Below, piece by piece: positions 1 to 11,645 of a stretch of 64,000 bases of DNA (position 1 is its first letter; the number at the start of each line of letters is the position of its first letter). Source of the stretch: Elephas maximus indicus (taxonomy: Eukaryota; Chordata; Mammalia; Proboscidea; Elephantidae); contig NC_064825.1 of the NCBI RefSeq assembly GCF_024166365.1, positions 105,104,480 to 105,168,479 on the forward strand. Reading direction: 5' to 3'. The notes below the pieces were generated by a model. It worked only from the letters and a program-made list of their open reading frames with translations. It was not told the origin of the DNA and did no database searches. A program made the position numbers and the translations under genes.

Positions 1-860
1 TGCCTGATGGATTCTTTTGGTGTTTGCTTGCTGTTTGTTCAAGTTGTAGGGACAGTTCTCTGCTTTTGGCTCTGTCTTCTTTATGTATGTGTGCATTTAT
101 TGATATAAATTGACCTCTGAGCAGTGCTTTTGCTGTGTCCCAGAGGTTTTATAGGAAACATTTTCAGTCTCGTTGCAGTCTATGAATTTCTTTATTCCCT
201 TCCTTAATGTCTTCTATAACCCGGTCTTTTTTGAGCAGGGTCTTGTTCAGTTTCCAAGTATTTGATTTCTTTTCCCTAATTTTTCTGTTATTGATTTCTA
301 CTTTTACGGCCTTGTGGTCTGAGAAGATGCTTTGTAATATTTTGATGTTTTGGATTCTGCAAAGGTTGGTTTTATGACCTAATATGTGATCTATTCTAGA
401 GAATGTTCCATGTGCACTAGAAAAAAAAGTATACTTTGCAGCTGTTGGGTGGAGTGTTCTGTATAAGTCCATAAGGTCAAGTTGGTTGATTGTAGCAATT
501 AGATCTTCTGTGTCTCTATTGAGCTTCTTACTGGAAGTCCTATCCTCCGAAAGTGGCATATTGAAGTCTCCTACTATAATTGTGGAGGTGTCTATCTCAC
601 TTTTCAGGTCTGTTAAAGTTTGTTTTATGTATCTTGCAGCCCTGTCATTGGGTGCATAAATATTTAATATGGTTATATCTTCCTGGTAAATTGTCCCTTT
701 AATCATTATATAGTGTCCTTCTTTATCCTTGTTGTGGATTTTACTTTAAAGTCTATTTTGTCAGAAATTAATATTGCCTCCCCTGCACTTTTTTGCTTGT
801 TCTTTGCTTGATATATATTTTTCCATCCTTTTAGTTTTAGTTTGTTTGTGTCTCTAAGTC
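1..860 (-). mobile_element. L1 fragment (ORF2 endonuclease part), antisense
   Basis: This is an internal piece of a LINE-1 ORF2 on the minus strand. Reading 706 to 164 gives the AP-endonuclease domain, with motifs such as ILNIYAPND, IIVGDFN, the YRTLHP region, and SDHKAV, which closes the endonuclease fold. The same stretch occurs at about 29.19-30.05 kb in the spacer L1 and at about 4.1-4.95 kb in the plus-strand L1. The element's 5' side is truncated at about 860, where sequence homologous to the right arm (about 45.06 kb) resumes. The 3' part lies outside the window. It is broken by frame changes near both ends and cannot encode a working ORF2 from this piece alone. Confidence 0.9.
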
Positions 861-915
861 TATTTCGACAAGGGTAGTAATGTGTTATTAGCCGACTTCA
901 AATAAATAAGTATAT

Positions 916-1069
916 ACCCATTTCTTTCAAGTTGATTTTGGCTCATAAAGAACCTACAGGACAGAGGAGAACTGCTCCATAGGGTTTCTAAGGAGTGGCT
1001 GGTGGATTTGAACTGCCAACCTTTTTGTTAACAGCTGTAGATCTTAACCACTGTGCCAACAGGACCCCA
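916..1069 (-). mobile_element. AfroSINE
   Basis: tRNA-derived SINE read on the minus strand. It shows the diagnostic order of 3' tail, tctaaggagtggctggtgga arm and cttaaccactgtgccaacag head. Copies at 18949-19100 and 45116-45256 occupy the same site in the other two duplicates. Confidence 0.85.
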
Positions 1070-1359
1070 ACCAGTTCTAAATTCTCATTCTAAATTCTCC
1101 TGAAAGGGAAGATGGGAAATTCTCAGAGGAAATAGAGAAATAGGCATAGTTCAAACCCCTAAGTGTTTTTTGAATCCAATCTTATGCCTCCATGAGTTAG
1201 GATGAGAGTCTTCTTAAAGCCTGTGCTGGCACATAAATATTAAAGAAGGATCATGCTAACTACCTAGGTAAAGTAAGTTTTTACATGAGAAATCACAAGT
1301 GATCAAGAGATCAAGGTCAAAAGAAAGACTTGAGGCTAGAGAGGCTTGAATTAGGTCTT

Positions 1360-1560
1360 CAGACTGGCTCCTCATTAACCACATGTCCTGGGGTAAAAGG
1401 CTAAATCTTTTGTTGTCTCAAGTTTTCAATATGTAAAATAGAAGGAATAAGTTTCCTACTATATATAGCATTTAAAAAAAAATCAAAAGAGATAATCTAC
1501 TTGAAGTGATTTGCACAGTGCCTAGCATATAAGAATATAAGAAGCAATCAATTAATATTA
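1360..1560 (+). mobile_element. MIR SINE
   Basis: An ancient MIR-like segment. It has a core resembling ctcattaaccac...tcaagttttc...gtaaaatagaag, followed by the end gcacagtgcctagcatata. Mirrored copies lie at about 18.47-18.72 kb and 45.52-45.72 kb. Confidence 0.65.
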
Positions 1561-1801
1561 GTTTTTGATCATTGCATGTAATAATAATGTTTAACCTTTA
1601 CATAGAGCTTTATAATTTATGAAACATTTTAATATCTCTTATGGGGAAAGCCGGCTTAACATCTTCAGCCCTTTGTTTTCTCAGGACTGTCTGAGATTGC
1701 AAAAATGGAAGTAGAGAAAAGAAAGAATCATGAGAAGGTGACGGAGACCAGTGGACAGCAGAGATCTTTCTGGGTGTGGGGAATGCTGAGCAACAAGGTG
1801 T

Positions 1802-1815
1802 AAAAAAGTGTGATT
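1802..1815 (+). repeat. 5' target-site duplication of the full-length L1
   Basis: The 14-base sequence aaaaaagtgtgatt is repeated with one mismatch at 9095-9108. In the two paralogous copies without the L1 (about 18.20 and 45.99 kb) the corresponding site is single. This defines the insertion as 1816-9094. Confidence 0.8.
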
Positions 1816-2531
1816 AACCCTACAGGGAACAAGTTGGATATTATAATGCAAAGGCATTTCTGATAGGGATCTGACTGCATTTGTTTTAGCGGATTTACTG
1901 GAAAGACAAGTTTCCCAGGTCTGATATCTCTGGGTATTCAGCAGAGAGCTCACTGACCCACAATAGGGAACTGAGGGCTGAAGCTCCCCCCAGACCACCT
2001 AGCCTCCTGCCTTAGGGGTCTAAGGAGGGTGACACCTACCAATCTGTAGAGGTACTTGCATTGGGGGCCTAAGGTACAGCTGCAGAGCCCACCCACCAAG
2101 GTGCTTTAGGAATAGAGACACACCTGACTCACTGACACTTGGGGGAAGCCTGTCAACATCCTGCCCCCCCGGAGTGTGAACCCCAGCTGCTGATAGAATC
2201 TGGTGCACACAACTATCACCACTACTTCTCAAGGTGGATAGGTGACAATGTGATTCACACACTTGATGACCCAAAATCAGATTCTACTCAACAATAGTGA
2301 ATGGACTCAGGCATATATATCTGGTAACAGCCCAAACCAGCTGGTAATAGGTCATAAGTGAGTCAAGGGCTACAACAATCAAGACAGCGCAATCTAGTAG
2401 CCCATCTACGTATATTGAAAGAAAACAAAACAAGATAAGACTCAGTGAGCAAATATAGAATAAATCACTACAATATCTTAGTGATGGCTCGGAGACAGCA
2501 GTCGATATCAAACCACATAAAGAAGCAGACC
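1816..2531 (+). promoter_or_regulatory. L1 5' UTR (internal promoter region)
   Basis: About 716 bases between the 5' target-site duplication and the ORF1 start. This is where L1 elements carry their internal RNA polymerase II promoter. It is moderately GC-rich compared with the flanks and has no coding potential that looks real. Assignment rests on position only. Confidence 0.65.
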
Positions 2532-3592
2532 ATGATTGCTTCTACAACTTCCCAAACTAAAAAAACCAAAATCTTTCCCAAATGAAGATACAATCCTGGA
2601 ATTGCCAGATACAGAATATAAAAAACTAATTTACAGAATGCTTCAAGACATCAGGGATGACCTCAGAAATGAAATAAGGCAATCTACAGAAAAAGCCAAG
2701 GAACACACTGATAAAGCAGTTGAAAAACTAAAAAAGATTATTCAAGAATATAGTGGAAAAATTAATAAGCTGCAAGAATCCATAGAGAGACAGCATTCAG
2801 AAATCCAAAAGATTAACAATAAAATTACAGAATTAGACAACGCAATAGGAAGTCAGAGGAGCAGACTCCAGCAATTAGAAGGCACAGTGGGAAACCTGGA
2901 GGACCAGGAAATTAACACCAACATAGCTGAAAAAAAATCAGATAAAAGAATTAAAAAAAACTGAAGAAACCCTAAGAATCATGTGGGACTCTATCAAGAA
3001 GGATAACTTGCGTGTGATTGGAGTCCCAGAACAAGAAGGGATAACAGAAAACACAGAGAGATTAGTTGAAGATCTGCTGGTAGAAAACTTCCCTGACATC
3101 ATGAAAGACGAAAGGATATCTATCCAAGATGCTCATCGAACCCCATTTAAGATTGATCCAAAAAGAAAAACACCAAGACATATTATCATCAAACTTGCCA
3201 AAACCAAAGATAAAGAGAAAATTTGAAAAGCAGCCAGGGATAAAAGAAAGGTCTCCTACAAGGGAGAATCAATAAGTTCAGACTACTCAGCAGAAATCAT
3301 GCAGGCAAGAAGGCAATGGGATGACATATACAGAGCACTGAAGGAGAAAAACTGCCAGTCAAGGATCATATATCCAGCAAAACTCTCTCTGAAATATGAA
3401 GGTGAAAATAAGATATTTACAGATAAATACAAGCTTAGAGAATTTGCAAAAACCAAAGCTACAAGAAATACTAAAGGAAATGGTTTGGCCAGGAAACCAA
3501 TAATATCAGATACCAGCACAACACAAGGTCACAGAACAGAACATCCTGATATCAACTCAAATAGGGAAATCACAAAAACAAATTCAGATTAA
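2532..3592 (+). pseudogene. L1 ORF1 (RNA-binding protein), broken
   Basis: L1 ORF1 encodes the trimeric RNA chaperone that coats L1 RNA. The natural ATG is at 2532 (MIASTTSQ...), and a frameshift in an A-run near 2560-2570 moves reading to the frame that continues to 2964. That part holds a long charged coiled coil (RNEIRQSTEKAKEHTDKAVE through the QLEGTVGNLEDQE region). A second frame change near 2945-2980 precedes the RRM and C-terminal part (MWDSIKKDNLRVIGVPE, PRHIIIKLAKTKDKEKI). A stop follows KEKI at about 3224, and the C-terminal domain (IMQARRQWDDIYRALKEKN, YPAKLSLKYEGENKIF) continues to the normal stop at 3590-3592. Its coding content clearly matches the spacer L1 ORF1 at 30552-31163. 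Confidence 0.9.
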
Positions 3593-3956
3593 TTAAAAAA
3601 AAAATGCTCAAAACAGGGAATCATTGAAGTCAATATGTAAAAGATCACAATAATCAAAAAGAGGGACTAAATACAGGTGGCATAGAACTGCCATTTGGAG
3701 AGGAATACAAGGCAATATAGGACAATACAAGTTAGGTTTTTACTTAGAAAAATAGGGGTAAATATTAAGGTAACCACAAAGAGGTCTAACAAATCCATAA
3801 CTCAAAATAAAAACCAAGAAAAACATAACGACTTAGCAAACATAAAGCCAACGACTATGAAAATGACGAACACACAATTTAAAAAGAAAAACGTCTCAGC
3901 ACAAAAAGGTAAGTGGAAAAAGAAATTGTCAAGAACACACATAAAAAGGCATCAAA

Positions 3957-6900
3957 ATGACAACACTAAACACATACTTATCTATAATTACACTGAATGT
4001 AAATGGACTAAACGCACCAATAAAGAGACAGAGAGTCTCAGACTGGATAAAGAAACACGATCTGTCTATATGCTGCCTACAAGAGACACACCTTAGACTT
4101 AGAGACACAAACAAACTAAAACTCAAAGGATGGAAAAAAATATATCAAGCAAACAATAAGCAAAAAAGGAGTAGCAATATTAATTTCTGACAAAATAGAC
4201 TTTAAAGTTAAATCCACCACAAAGGATAAAGAAGGACACTACATAATGATAAAAGGGACAATTGACCAGGAAGATATAACCATATTAAACATTTATGCAC
4301 CCAATGAAAGGGCTGCAAGGTACATAAAACAAATTTAAACAGAACTGAAAAATGAGATAGGCACCTCCACAATTAGAGTAGGAGACTTCAACACACCACT
4401 TGCAGAGAAGGACAGGACATCCAGTAAGAAGCTCAATAGAGACACGGAAGACCTACTTACAACAATCAACCAACTTGACCTCATTGACTTATACAGAACT
4501 CTCCACGCAACTGCAGCAAAGTATACTATTTTTCTAGTGCACATGGAACATTCTCTAGAATAGATCACATATTAGGTCATAAAACCAACCTTTGCAGAAT
4601 CCAAAACATCAAAATATTACAAAGCATCTTCTCAGACCACAAGGCCATAAAAGTAGAAATCAATAATAGAAAAATTAGGGAAAAGAAATCAAATACTTGG
4701 AAACTGAACAAGACCCTGCTCAAAAAAGACCGGCTATAGAAGACATTAAGGAGGGAATAAAGAAATTCATAGACTGCAACGAGACTGAAAATGCTTCCTA
4801 TAAAACCTCTGGGACACAGCCAAAGCAGTGCTCAGAGGCCAATTTATATCGATAAATGCACACATACAAAAAGAAGAAAGAGCCAAAAGCAGAGAACTGT
4901 CCCTACAACTTGAACAAATAGAAAGCAAGTAACAAAAGAATCCATCAGGCACCAGAAGAAAACAAATAAAAATTAGAGCTGAACTAAATGAATTAGAGAA
5001 CAGAAAAACAATTGAAAGAATTAACAAAGCCAAAAGCTGGTTATTTGAAAAAATTAACAAAATTGAGAAACCATTGGCTAGACTGACTAAAGAAAAACAG
5101 GAAAGGAAACAAATAATCCAAATAAGAAAAGAGATGGGCCGCATCACAACAGGCCCAACTGAAATTAAAAGAATCATATCAGATTACTAAGAAAAATTGT
5201 ACTGTAACATATTTGCAAACCTAGAAGAAATGGATGAATTCCTGGAAAAACACTACCTACCTAAACTAACACAATCAGAAGTAGAAAAACTAAATAGACC
5301 CATAACTAAAAAAGAGATTGAAACGGTAATCAAAAATCTCCCAACAAAAAAAAGTCCTGGCCTGGATGGCTTTACTGCAGAGTTCTACGAAACTTTCAGA
5401 GAAGACTTAACACCACTACTACTAAAGGTATTTCAAAGCATAGAAAAGGATGGAATACTACCTAACTCATTCTATGAAGCCAGCATATCCCTGATACCAA
5501 AACCAGGTAAAGATACCACAAAAAAAGAAAATTACAGACCTATATCCCTCATGAACATAGATGCAAAAATCCTCAACAAAATTCTAGCCAATAGAATTCA
5601 ACAACATATCAAAAAAATAATCCACCATGACCAAGTGGGATTTATACCAGGTATGCAAGGCTGGTTAATATTAGAAAATCCATTAATGTAATCCACCACA
5701 TAAATAAAACAAAAGACAAAAACCACATGATCTTATCGATTGATGCAGAAAAGGCATTTGACAAAGTCCAACACCCATTTATGATAAAAACTCACCAAAA
5801 TAGTTATTGAAGGAAAATTCCTCAACATAATAAAGGGCATCTATACAAAGCCAACAGCTAACATCACTCTAAATGGAGAGAACCTGAAAGCATTTCCCTT
5901 GAGAACGGGAACCAGACAAGGATGCCCTTTATCACCACTCTTATTCAACATTGTGCTAGAGGTCCTAGCCAGAGCAATTAGGCTAGACAAAGAAATAAAG
6001 GGCGTCTGGATTGGCAAAGAAGGAAGTCAAATTATCTCTATTTGCAGATGACATGATCTTATATACAGAAAACCCTACGGAATCCTCCAGAAAGCTACTG
6101 AAACTAATAGAAGAGTTTGGCAGAGTCTCAGGTTATAAGATAAACATACAAAAATCACTTGGATTCCTCTACATCAACAAAAAGAACATCGAAGAGGAAA
6201 TAACCAAATCAATACCATTCACAGTAGCCCCCAAGAAGATAAAATACTTAGGAATAAATCTTACCAAAGATGTAAAAGACCTATACACAGAAAACTACAA
6301 AGTACTACTACAAGAAACTAAAAAGGACCTACATATGTGGAAAAACATACCTTGCTCATGGATAGGAAGACTTAACATAGTAAAAATGTCTATTCTACCA
6401 AAAACCATCTATACATACAATGCACTTCTGATCCAAATTCCAATGTTTTTTTAAGGTGATGAGAAGCAAATCACCAACTTCATATGGAAGGCAAAGAAGC
6501 CTCGGATAAATCAAGCATTACTGAAAAAGAAGAAAAAAGTGGGAGGCCTCACTCTACCTGATTTTAGAACATATTATACAGCCACAGTAGTGAAAACAGC
6601 CTGGTACTGGTACAACAACAGGCACAGAGACCAATGGAACAGAATTGAGAACCCAGGTATAAATCCATCCACATATGAGCAGCTGATATTTGACAAAGGC
6701 CCAGTGTCAGTTAATTGGGGAAAAGATAGTCTTTTTAACAAATGGTGCTGGCGTAACTGGATATCCAGTTGCAAAAAAACAAAACAGGGCCCATACCTCA
6801 CACCATGCACAAAAACTAACTTCAAGTGGATCAAAGACCTAAACATAAAGACTAAAACGATAAAGATCATGGAAGAAAAAATAGGGACAACCCTAGGAGC

Positions 6901-7756
6901 CCTAATACAAGGCATAAACAGAATACAAAACATTACCAAAAATGACAAAGAGAAACCCGATAACTGGGAGCTCCAAAAAATCAAACACCTATGCTCATCT
7001 AAAGACTTCACCAAAAGAGTAAAAAGAACACCTACAGACGGGGAAAGAATTTTGAGCTATGACATCTCCGACCAGTGCCTGATCTCTAAAATCTATATGA
7101 TTCTGTGGAAACTCAACCACAAAAAGACAAACAACCCAATCAAGAAGTGGGCAAAGGATATGAACACGCACTTCACTAAAGAAGATATTCAGGCAGCTAA
7201 CAGATACATGAGAAAATGCTCTCGATCATTAGCCATTAGAGAAATGCAAATTAAAACTACGATGAGATTCCATCTCACTCCAATGAGGATGGCATTAATC
7301 CAGAAAACACAAAATAATAAATGTTGGAGAGGCTGCGGAGAGTTTGGAACTCTTATACACTGCTGGTGGGAATGTAAAATGGTACAACCACTTTGGAAAT
7401 CTATCTGGAGTTATCTTAAACAGTTAGAAATAGAACTACCATACGACCCAGAAATCCCACTCCTCGGAATATACCCTAGAGAAATAAGAGCCTTCACACA
7501 AACAGATATATGCACACCCATGTTTATTGCAGCTCTGTTTACAATAGCAAAAAGCTGGAAGCAACCAAGGTGTCCATCAATGGATGAATGGTTAAATAAA
7601 TTGTGGTATATTCACACAATGGAATGCTACGCATCGATAAAGAACAGTGACGAATCTGTGAAACATTTCATAACATGGAGGAACCTGGAAGGCATTAAGC
7701 TGAGCGAAATTAGTCAGAGGCAAAAGGACAAATATTGTATAAGACCACTATTATAA
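3957..7756 (+). pseudogene. L1 ORF2 (endonuclease / reverse transcriptase), broken
   Basis: ORF2 supplies the endonuclease and reverse transcriptase for target-primed reverse transcription. It starts at ATG 3957 (MTTLNTYLSIITLNVNGLNA), typical of L1 ORF2. Visible in order are the endonuclease (about 3957-4680), the linker, the RT fingers (5197-5691: [31 protein letters not shown]), the RT palm with [13 protein letters not shown] near 6035-6075, and the C-terminal region (6539-7756). The last carries a CWRGCG...H...C zinc-knuckle-like motif near 7325-7375 and the terminal [13 protein letters not shown] block. Reading moves through all three frames, with several frameshifts and stops, for example after 4190, 5691 and 6454. 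Length and order match a normal L1 ORF2 of about 1,270 codons. Confidence 0.92.
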
Positions 7757-7808
7757 GATCGTGAGAAATAGTATAAACTGAGAAGAACACATACTTTTGT
7801 GGTTACGA

Positions 7809-7837
7809 GGTGGGGAGGGAGGGAGGGTTGGTGAGGG
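7809..7837 (+). other. G-rich tract in L1 3' UTR (possible G-quadruplex)
   Basis: A run with four or more G-triplets (ggtggggagggagggagggt) lies just after the ORF2 stop. The equivalent C-rich strand is at about 26300-26330 in the spacer L1. Conserved G-quadruplex-forming tracts are known from L1 3' UTRs of many mammals; folding here is inferred from sequence only. Confidence 0.7.
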
Positions 7838-8759
7838 TTTTTTACTGATTAGTTAGTAGATAAGAACTACTTTAGGTGAAGAGAAGGACAATACTCAATA
7901 CATGTAAGGTCAGCTCAACTGGACTGGACGAAAAGCAAAGACAGTTCCAGGATAACCTGAATGCTTCAAAGGTCAGTGGAGCAAGGGCAGGGGTTTGGGA
8001 ACCATGGTTTAAGGGGACTTCTAAGTCAACTGGCAAAATAATTCTATTATGAAAAGATTCTGCATCCCACTTTGAAATGTGGCATCTGGGGTCTTAAATG
8101 CTAATAATCGGCCATCTAAGATGCATCAATTGGTCTCAACCCACCTGGATCAAAGGAGAATGAAGAACACCAAGGTCACATGATATCTATGATCCCAAGA
8201 GACAGAAAGGGCCACATGAACTAGAGACTTACATCATCCTGAGATCAGAAGAACTAGATGGTGCCCGGCTACAACCGATGACTGCCCTGACAGGGAGCAC
8301 AACAGAGAACCCCTGAGGCAGCAGGAGATTAGTGGGATGCAGACCCCAAATTCTCAGAAAAAGACCATACTTAATGGTCTGACTGAGACTAGAGGAATCC
8401 CGGCGGTCATGGTCCCCAAACCTTCTTTTGGCCCAGGACAGGAACCATTCCCGAAGACAACTCATCAGACATGAAAGGGACTGGACAGTAGGTAGGAGAG
8501 AGATGCTGATGAAGAGTGAGCTATTTGTATCAGGGGGACACTTGAGACTGTGTTGGCATCTTCTGTCTGGAGGGGGGATGGGAGGGTAGAGAGGGTTGGA
8601 AGCTGGCAAAATTGTCACAAAAAGAGAGACTGGAAGGTCTGACTCATTAGGGGGAGAGCAAGTGGGAGTATGGAGTAAGGTGTATATAAACTTATATGTG
8701 ACAGACAGACTTGATTTGTAAACGTTCACTTGAAGCTCAATAAAAATAAAAATAAAAAT

Positions 8760-9094
8760 GCAGTGTAAGCAATGCTGCAGAGGCATGATCAGAAAAGGTA
8801 ATACAGCTTCCACCTGACTCTCTCTCTTGGGAAGCTCATCCTTGGAACTCAGCCACCATGTTGTGAGGAAGCCCAAGGTACATATAGAGGCCACATGAAG
8901 GTGTTCTGGCCAACAGCTCAGGTAGGGCAGTCAACAGCAAACATCAACTGTGAGTGAGTGCCTCCAGATGATTCTAGCCCCCAACTTTCAAGCCACCCCA
9001 ACAAAGGCCAACTGGAATACAGATGAGCTGTTCTCACCAAGCCCTACTCAGATTACAGTCATACACAAAATAAATGTTGTCATCATTTAAAAAA
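8760..9094 (+). other. 3' transduced sequence and poly(A) tail of the L1
   Basis: After the L1 3' end (a series of aataaaa-type repeats ending about 8759) come about 330 bases not present at the end of the other L1s. They finish with aaaataaatgttgtcatcat and then a run of As. The target-site duplication lies after this poly(A), so the segment was carried in with the L1. It resembles the 3' half of a mammalian LTR with its polyadenylation signal (recognised by eye only). No protein is encoded. Confidence 0.7.
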
Positions 9095-9546
9095 AAAAAA
9101 GTGGGATTGAAGGGGAGGGCTTCAGTGAGTGAGAACGCTTGTAAGTAAATCTATATATTGATGTTAGAAAATTAGATGTGACATTCACATTAAAACAGTA
9201 ATCATGTGACAAATTTTTCCTCTATCTACTGCCAAAATTAACCATTAATTCTGGTGATAGTAGTGGTGGTGTTGGTGGTTATGTGCGTGTGCTTTTGTGT
9301 ATGTGTCTGTGTGAAATAGCTTGTAATCACTTTGATAGAGAAGAAAAAAAGATTCATGCTGGGTGTTTAAAAACCTTTCATAAAGAAGAAAAAAATGTAG
9401 ATTGCAGATAAATGAGAGAAAAATTTGTCCGCATTCTTTATGATAACTAGGTGTTTTGGGGTGGCACAGATACAGCCTCACAGAAAGAACAGTATAATTT
9501 TAATAGCCACAGTCATGTTATCCCCTTTCATAGGCAGTAAACATAG

Positions 9547-9708
9547 ATACCCTAGTGGTGTAGTAGTTAAGAGCTATAGCTGCTAACCAAAAGGTCAGCA
9601 GTTTGAATCCACCAGGCAGTCCTTGGAAACCATATGGGGCAGTTCTACTCTGTCCTATAGGGTCGCGATGAGTTGAAATCGACTCACCTGCAGTGGGTTT
9701 TGGTTTTA
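9547..9708 (+). mobile_element. AfroSINE, unique to the third copy
   Basis: Complete AfroSINE: ccctagtggtgtagtagtta head, B-box-like cagtttgaatcc, ctgtcctatagggtcgc arm, and a gtgggttttggtttt end. The homologous sites near 46400 and 17785 lack it, so it inserted after the duplication. Confidence 0.9.
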
Positions 9709-9734
9709 CTCTTAAAAATTTCAATAGCTGATAA

Positions 9735-9930
9735 AAGTAGTTGACATTGATTGTGCACCTACTTTGGGCCAATTGCAGAGCTAGTAGCCTTGTCACTCTC
9801 ACAGCCATACTTCAAGCTAGCTGTCCTCATTTGACAGAAAATAGTAGAGGGGTTCAGAGGTTAAACACATTTTCAGAATTACCTTTGTTAGCTCTTTATT
9901 TCAGTGTAAGACTAGGGGTATGACCTAGTG
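9735..9930 (-). mobile_element. MIR SINE
   Basis: MIR-like: gtgcacctactttgggcc ... cctcatttgacagaaaatag ... ggttcagaggttaaac, the antisense MIR core. Same element at about 17.56-17.75 kb (opposite strand) and 46.44-46.62 kb (same strand). Confidence 0.6.
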
Positions 9931-10322
9931 ACTAACATCAAAAACTTCCTTACCCTCTCTGTATCTTAGTTATTTCATCTATTATAATAGTATATGACTC
10001 AATATTGACACAAGGATTAAATGCATTTGGCATTTGAAAAGCAGTCACGTAGAAGTTAGCCATGTTAATCATGGCATCTCATGAGGTTGTCTCAATAAAG
10101 AGCAAAAAAAATACTATCTTTCAGAGGGTGAAGTCTAAAACTTTGGAATAATTTTTACTCTTCTTTCTTTCTGACACCCCACATCAAGTCCTTCAGCAGG
10201 TATTATTGAAGCTATCATCATAATATATCTACCTCCGCTACTCCCATCCTGGTGCAAACCACCATCACATTCCTGCTTAATTATTGCAATATCTTCTGTG
10301 TTTTAAATCATAATCTCTACCT

Positions 10323-10730
10323 GTGGTAAAAGAGGATTAGTGTGTGATGTAACACCCTTCTACAGCTCACATCTGTGATTCGGTGTAAAGGGAGTTTCCC
10401 TGGGGTGTGACCTGACAACCTTTTATCTTACAAGAGACGAAATGAAAGGGAAGCAAGCAGAGAGTGAGGGAACTCATACCAGCAAGAAAGCAGTGCCGGG
10501 AGCAGAGCATGACTTTTGGACCCGGGGTTCCTGTGCAGAGAAGCTCCTAGTCCAGGAGAAGATTGATGACAAGGACCTTTCTCCAGTGTCGACAGAGAAA
10601 GCCTTCCTCTGGAGCTGACGCCCTGAATTTTGGGCTTTCAGCTTACTAGACTGTGAGAGAATAAATTTCTCTTTATTGAAGCTATCCACTTAGGGTATTT
10701 CTTTTATAGCAGCACTAGATTACTAAGACA
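10323..10730 (+). mobile_element. Truncated solo LTR, ERVL-MaLR-like
   Basis: The 3' part of an LTR of the family that recurs through the window (ctcataccagcaagaaagca ... agcagcactagattactaag, ending in aca). It is most like the LTR at 47754-48272. Its 5' portion is missing, and it sits exactly between the third duplicate copy and the left arm, so a rearrangement breakpoint lies at or inside it. No internal region remains. It is a fossil. Confidence 0.75.
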
Positions 10731-11295
10731 CTTTCTAAGGTACCTAAGTGAACTGCCTATAGAAATAGTGAGACCTATTTAAGATCATGCAATGAGATTG
10801 TGGCACAGTGAGAAAGAAAACCCATGTCTACTAATCCTGAAGCTGATGTTCTTAACCACCATTGTGTTTCAGAATCATAATAGCCTTGCTAAATATTCTT
10901 ACATTATAGAGTCCTCTGACTTCTTCAGTAAAACATATGATACCCATGAGATGGAACTCTCTGTCGAAACAGGTAGCTGTAAAGACAACTATGACATACA
11001 TTTCTCTTGTGGTAGCAGACTTCATTTTTGAAAAGAATCCGAAGTTATTTGCAACAAACTCTTATGACTTAGGTAAGTTGTTTAGCTGAGAAATCTTCCT
11101 TTGATCAACTGAGGACTAATGATTTTTCTTCTTATAAGCCTTATGCTTAAGCCATCTCTGAAAGCAGTTTGCCAGAGGAGTCTCAGATACATACTTAACA
11201 ATGTTAGATTCCAGTAACTAATTATATAGCCAAATTTTAATAGTGAAATTATGTTACCATGTGCTTTTGAAAAAAATCTGCACTTAATTACCACT

Positions 11296-11460
11296 AAGGA
11301 GTCCTGGTGGCCCAGTGGTTAAGAGATACAGCTGCTAACCAAAAGGTCAGCAGTTTGAATCCACCAGCCACTCCTTGGAAATGCTGTGGGGCAGCTCTAA
11401 TCTGTCCTATAGAGTCTCTATGAGTCCAAATTGGCCAGACGGCAATCTGTTTGTTTTTTT
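11296..11460 (+). mobile_element. AfroSINE
   Basis: gtcctggtggcccagtggtt head, gctgctaaccaaaaggtcag, and a ctgtcctatagagtctctatg tail arm. The mirrored copy is at 53131-53293, so it predates the inverted duplication. Confidence 0.9.
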
Positions 11461-11502
11461 AAATGATTTTGTATCCAATAAAATGTCACTTCCTACCACA
11501 TA

Positions 11503-11645
11503 TGGAGCCCTGGTGGAGTAGTAGTTAAGAAGAGTTTGGCTGCTAACCAAAAGTTCAGCAGTTAAAATGCATCAGTCGCTCCTTGGTCTATAGGGTACTG
11601 TAGGGTTGCTAAGAGTACAGCATCAACTCAATGGCAATAGGTATG
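11503..11645 (+). mobile_element. AfroSINE, internally shortened
   Basis: gagccctggtggagtagtag head and gctgctaaccaaaagttcag core. It lacks part of the middle compared with other copies. The mirrored copy with the same shortening is at 52938-53075. Confidence 0.85.

Larger units (their letters stand above)
861..1801 (+). repeat. Third copy of the duplicated block, first half
   Basis: This stretch is homologous in the same orientation to about 45.06-45.98 kb and inverted to about 18.2-19.15 kb. It includes a minus-strand AfroSINE and a plus-strand MIR at matching places in all three copies, so the SINE predates the duplications. It is interrupted at 1802 by the full-length L1 and resumes at about 9095. 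No gene is visible in it. Confidence 0.85.
1816..9094 (+). mobile_element. Full-length L1 with 3' transduced sequence
   Basis: A LINE-1 in the order 5' UTR (1816-2531), ORF1 (2532-3592), inter-ORF spacer, ORF2 (3957-7756), 3' UTR with a G-rich tract (7757-8759), then about 330 bases of non-L1 sequence and a poly(A) run. One pair of target-site duplications encloses the whole unit. Both ORFs carry several frame disruptions, so the copy is dead. It inserted into the third copy only: both other duplicates have an empty site, so it is younger than the duplications. Its ORF2 is less decayed at the 3' end, where 405 codons remain open. Confidence 0.9.
9095..10322 (+). repeat. Third copy of the duplicated block, second half
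   Basis: Homologous in direct orientation to about 45.99-47.01 kb and inverted to about 17.2-18.2 kb. It ends inside the L2-derived segment, where a truncated LTR begins at about 10323. An AfroSINE at 9547-9708 is absent from both other copies. No gene is visible. Confidence 0.85.

Noticed and set aside
8229-8894. 221-residue minus-strand frame over the L1 3' UTR
   Set aside because: Lies antisense to an L1 3' UTR and the transduced segment. The shorter version at 25472-25663 in the other L1 shows it is a family-wide chance frame.
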